Shown here: piece after piece, positions 61,148-64,000 of the stretch
How positions within the stretch are numbered: position 1 is the stretch's first letter
Layout of the letters: each line of letters opens with the position of its first letter
Assembly: GCF_000478275.1 (NCBI RefSeq)
Contig: NZ_ASJB01000083.1
Span: forward strand, 310,001 to 374,000
Source: Amycolatopsis orientalis DSM 40040 = KCTC 9412
GTDB lineage: Bacteria > Actinomycetota > Actinomycetes > Mycobacteriales > Pseudonocardiaceae
Length of the DNA stretch: 64,000 nucleotides
Direction: 5' to 3'
Translations under genes and position numbers: made by a program
The notes under the pieces: model-generated
What the model saw: only the letters and a program-made list of their open reading frames with translations
Told to the model about the DNA's origin: nothing
The model's database searches: none

Positions 61148-63958
61148 TCAGTTCAGGAGGGCGGCGGGTGAGGGGTCCTCGAGCAGGGCAGTGAGGACGT
61201 GCCGGTCGGCCCACCGATCGGTGGCCCACGCGAAGGCGCGACCGAGTCCTTCGGGGGTGTCGGCGGCGTGCAGCCTGCCGTCGGACCACCAGGCGACGTC
61301 GTGCTCGGCGTCCTCGAAGGCCACCGTCAGCGTCTCGTGCAGCAGCACCCCGCCGTCGGGGAGTTCGACGCCCAGCTGATCGGCGGCCAGCCGGAGCGCG
61401 GAAAGCTCCGTCCACGGCACGTACTCGCCGTCTTCGGTGACCTTGGCGTCGAGGCCGCTCGCCACCGGCAGGTCCAGCAGCTCCGCCAGCGCCCCGGCGC
61501 CGCTCGCCGTGACGACCATCCGGTCCGGCGCGAGCACGGCGGCGAACCACGGGACGTCGAGGACGACGGCGTTCCCGGCGTCGGCGGCCGAACCGTCCGC
61601 GACCCGGACGCGATCCGGTGCGTCGATGTCCGAAGTGGACTCGGCGAGTACGGCGTGGGCTCGGGACGCGAGGCCCGGACTCACCTTGCGCTCGGGATCG
61701 CCCAACCGCTCCAGCAGATCCTCGACGTCTTCGGCGTCCGTCCCCAATTCCGTCCTGACTCCGGCGGCGAGCAGGATTTCCTTGCTCAGCCCCGAATCCG
61801 GCACGACGTCGTAGAGCCCGGTCAGCGCTGCGGCTTCCGGCATCCGCCAATCAAGCGGGGCGTGCCCGTCGAGCAACGCGTAACGCGCGAGCCACCAGCC
61901 GGTGTGGCCGCCGGGTTCGGTGAGGGCACGCCAGGTTTCCGGGCGGGCCGCGAGCAGCCGCAGCGCCTCGGACCAGGCGTCGTCGGCGACGAGGTCGAGA
62001 TCGCGGACGGCGAGCACCCGTGACGGCGGCCGCTCCCGCGAGTCCCACCAGTCGTGTTCGTCGGGCAGGCCGTGGTCGGGTTCCAGCGGATCGTCGTCGG
62101 CGACGATCGCGAACGTGTCGAGGACGCCGACCGCGACGAGCGTGGCCACCGGCCAGTCCTCGGCGAATTCCTCGTCCAGCACGGACAAGGCGCCGTCCTC
62201 TTCGAACACCTCGGGGTCGAAGATGTCGCCCAGCGGCGACGTGGGCAGCACGAGTTCGTCCGCGCGCCGCCAGCCGTCCTCGCTCGGGAGTGCCAGCGCA
62301 CCGGCCCATTCGGGGGCGTCGTCGCCGACCTCGGCGATCAGGCGGAGCACCGCGCCCGCGAGCGCCATACCGTCCAAACCGGACCGGACGTCTTCGACGC
62401 TGCGTTCGACGGCGGCACTCAGCGCGTCCGCTTCGAGCAGGTCGCTCGCCTCGGCGTGCCGGGCACCCAGGCGCTCCAGCAACGGATGCGCGGCGGCGGG
62501 ATGCACGAGCCGGAGGCCGAGAATGTCCACATCGGACAGGAGTTCGAGCAGTTCCGCCGAACCGCCTACGAGCAGCGCGTCACGCACACCGGGCAACGTG
62601 CGGCCGTCCGACATCGGTACCGGCAAGGCGCCGAGGTCGTCCTTGGTGAGGTCGTGCGCTTCGAGCGCCGGGAGCAGCACGTCGTAGAGCGAATGCCACC
62701 ACGAGGGCTCGCGCTGGACCCCGGTCAGCAGCTCGATGGCCTCGGCGGGCGAAAGCGACCGCGCGCCGACGGCACGAAGGTCCACACCGGACAGCGAAAC
62801 CAAGCCAGGCACCAGGTCGGCCAGGAGTGGCGCGAGGCCCGGCACGTCGACCGTCAGCACCCGGGCCCGGCGGCCGGGCAGGTCGTCGCCTTCCTGCGCC
62901 GGGAGCCACGGAAGCGCGGCGAGATTCTCCAAAATGGACTCGCGCAGCGTTCCGTCCACAGTGGAACGCGGGAAGGAGGCGGCGGGAACGAGGGTCAGCC
63001 GCTCCTTGGCGGGCAAGGAACAGACGAGGTCGACATACTCCCGCGCGGCGTTCTTCAGCGCCGCCGTCAGATCCGGCCCCGGCAGCGCGCGGCGGCGCGA
63101 CGGTTCGATCGGCAGCGTCGCGATCAGCCTCGCGGGCAAGGAAAGTTCGTCGTCGGTGGGGGTCGGCGCGTGCAGGACGTCTTCGCCGAGCGGCCGCGGC
63201 GAACCGGCTTCGTCCAGCGGGACCGCCCAGACGACCTCGCCGCGATGGACCTGCCAGTGGTCGGCGGAACCGTCCGGCGACGTCAGCTGGACGACGCCGT
63301 CACCGAGATCGATACGGCGCCGGACGCCGCCTTCGATCTCGATGCTTTCCAGCCAGGACAAGGTGAGCAGGAGATCACCGGCGTCGTTCGCCAGGTCGGC
63401 CAGCAAGGCCGGGAGATCGACGCCGTCGCGCACCGGCAACCGGACCTCGGTGGTGAAACCTTCGGGGACGGGCGGTTCGTCGTCCCGGACCGGCCACGGA
63501 AGCCGGAGGACCGGGACATCGCCGGCGCGGGCGGCCTCGGCACGCGTGCGCTCCGCCGAGAAGGTGACCCCGCCGGTCGTCGAAACGATCCGCGGTGCGT
63601 CGGAAACCGTGAGCACGGCGGCGAACCCGACGCCGAACCGGCCGACCGTCTCGTCACCTTTACCGGAAGCACGAAGGGAGGCAAGGGATTCGACGCCGCA
63701 GGCGTCCAGCGGCGCACCCGTGTTGGCGAACCTCAGCTCACCGTCCACAACGGACACCCGGAGCCTGCCGGGTTCCCCTGCCGCCAAGGCGGCGTCGGCG
63801 GCGTTCTGCGCGAGTTCGACGAACAGCCGATCCCGGTAGCCGCCGACACGCAGGTCGTTCTCGGTGTTCGTGTCCTCGGTGAACCGCGTCGGCGAATCAG
63901 CCCACGCGCGCAGGACGGCGGCGCGTAACCGCTCGGTGCCGAACGGGTCAGTGCTCAC
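61148..63958 (-). CDS. Sacsin/Hsp90-like GHKL ATPase, 936 residues
   Basis: Large cytoplasmic protein. Residues about 35-220 form a GHKL ATP-binding domain: N-box FVELAQNAADAA, DACGVESLASLRASGKGDE, and GRFGVGFAAVLTVSD as the lid glycine motif. This is the sacsin N-terminal repeat type rather than a complete HtpG. The remaining 700 residues are acidic, Leu-rich and not assignable to a known domain. GTG start overlaps the upstream gene by 11 nt. A chaperone-like role is inferred; no partner is visible. Confidence 0.85.
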   Translation of the reverse strand: MSTDPFGTERLRAAVLRAWADSPTRFTEDTNTENDLRVGGYRDRLFVELAQNAADAALAAGEPGRLRVSVVDGELRFANTGAPLDACGVESLASLRASGKGDETVGRFGVGFAAVLTVSDAPRIVSTTGGVTFSAERTRAEAARAGDVPVLRLPWPVRDDEPPVPEGFTTEVRLPVRDGVDLPALLADLANDAGDLLLTLSWLESIEIEGGVRRRIDLGDGVVQLTSPDGSADHWQVHRGEVVWAVPLDEAGSPRPLGEDVLHAPTPTDDELSLPARLIATLPIEPSRRRALPGPDLTAALKNAAREYVDLVCSLPAKERLTLVPAASFPRSTVDGTLRESILENLAALPWLPAQEGDDLPGRRARVLTVDVPGLAPLLADLVPGLVSLSGVDLRAVGARSLSPAEAIELLTGVQREPSWWHSLYDVLLPALEAHDLTKDDLGALPVPMSDGRTLPGVRDALLVGGSAELLELLSDVDILGLRLVHPAAAHPLLERLGARHAEASDLLEADALSAAVERSVEDVRSGLDGMALAGAVLRLIAEVGDDAPEWAGALALPSEDGWRRADELVLPTSPLGDIFDPEVFEEDGALSVLDEEFAEDWPVATLVAVGVLDTFAIVADDDPLEPDHGLPDEHDWWDSRERPPSRVLAVRDLDLVADDAWSEALRLLAARPETWRALTEPGGHTGWWLARYALLDGHAPLDWRMPEAAALTGLYDVVPDSGLSKEILLAAGVRTELGTDAEDVEDLLERLGDPERKVSPGLASRAHAVLAESTSDIDAPDRVRVADGSAADAGNAVVLDVPWFAAVLAPDRMVVTASGAGALAELLDLPVASGLDAKVTEDGEYVPWTELSALRLAADQLGVELPDGGVLLHETLTVAFEDAEHDVAWWSDGRLHAADTPEGLGRAFAWATDRWADRHVLTALLEDPSPAALLN

Positions 63959-64000
63959 TGGCGCTTTCGGCTTCGACCTGCGCTTCGTCGGCGGTGGCCT
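63948..64000 (-). CDS. C-terminal end of an upstream gene (partial)
   Basis: The minus-strand frame enters from the window edge and ends at a TGA at 63948, reading ATADEAQVEAESASEH. An acidic Ala/Glu tail overlapping the GHKL ATPase start by 11 nt is typical of coupled genes. In actinobacteria a DUF3027 protein is often next to this ATPase, but the fragment is too short to confirm. Confidence 0.45.
   Translation of the reverse strand, partial: ATADEAQVEAESASEH

Noticed and set aside
62054..63928. Long plus-strand frame opposite the sacsin-like ATPase
   Set aside because: The minus strand has recognisable GHKL motifs and a start coupled to the upstream gene; the plus frame is low-complexity Arg/Gly-rich.

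Overview
This is a gene-dense, very GC-rich window from an actinobacterium. Several things point to the Pseudonocardiaceae, with an Amycolatopsis-like genome as the best guess: many GTG starts, short start/stop overlaps, a conservon (cvnABCD), a SepH cell-division gene, and DUF2530, DUF2537 and DUF3558-type proteins. The order citA, serC, sepH, DUF2537, TrmH-type methyltransferase, MarR, DUF2530 matches, with strands inverted, the Mycobacterium tuberculosis block Rv0889c-Rv0879c as I remember it. So most of the window is an old conserved chromosomal core with accessory genes inserted. I see no rRNA, tRNA, CRISPR array, prophage or intact insertion sequence.

Layout. 1-6000: end of an amino-acid permease gene, a DUF3558-like lipoprotein, an MFS exporter, pdxH, an NCS1 nucleobase permease with an unusual Cys-rich tail, and a small secreted protein. 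6392-9128: a NitT/TauT-type ABC importer. 9143-13239: a four-gene conservon (NIT-domain kinase-like CvnA, roadblock CvnB, DUF742 CvnC, GTPase CvnD). 13499-15302: a TetR regulator divergent from a secreted lipase. 15699-20099: urease operon ureABCFGD, without ureE. 20391-25111: citrate synthase CitA, TetR, an EphD-like hydrolase/dehydrogenase fusion, and a DUF559 nuclease-like protein. 25365-28787: ABC exporter plus NarL-type two-component system. 28793-32214: serine hydrolase, two small proteins, SerC. 32576-41322: GT87 mannosyltransferase, a MacB-like efflux operon with a lipoprotein, an alpha-L-fucosidase and an OmpR-type two-component system. 41512-49284: sepH, a YjbR protein, two tandem paralogous membrane proteins, a four-gene WXG100/YbaB (type VII-like) module, DUF2537 and a TrmH-family methyltransferase. 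49502-55811: glutamate-cysteine ligase-like protein, TetR, heme oxygenase, superoxide dismutase, arylamine N-acetyltransferase, a short-chain dehydrogenase and a DUF3800-like protein. 55996-64000: membrane-anchored protein, MarR-MFS-hypothetical operon, NCS2 purine permease, DUF2530, and a very large sacsin/Hsp90-like ATPase.

The most striking non-coding feature is a dense set of near-perfect palindromes (19-29 bp arms) in the intergenic spaces. They fall into a few families whose copies recur across the window. Three spacers are also bracketed by a shared terminal inverted repeat, consensus GGTAAGGCAAA, with such palindromes inside, which looks like a family of small non-autonomous mobile elements.

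Regulation visible in the DNA: two iron boxes (before the heme oxygenase and before a lone dehydrogenase), and paired CGCTTA direct repeats 11 bp apart. The CGCTTA repeats lie both before the OmpR-type regulator and in the divergent control region of the efflux operon and fucosidase, which suggests that the two-component system controls that neighbourhood.
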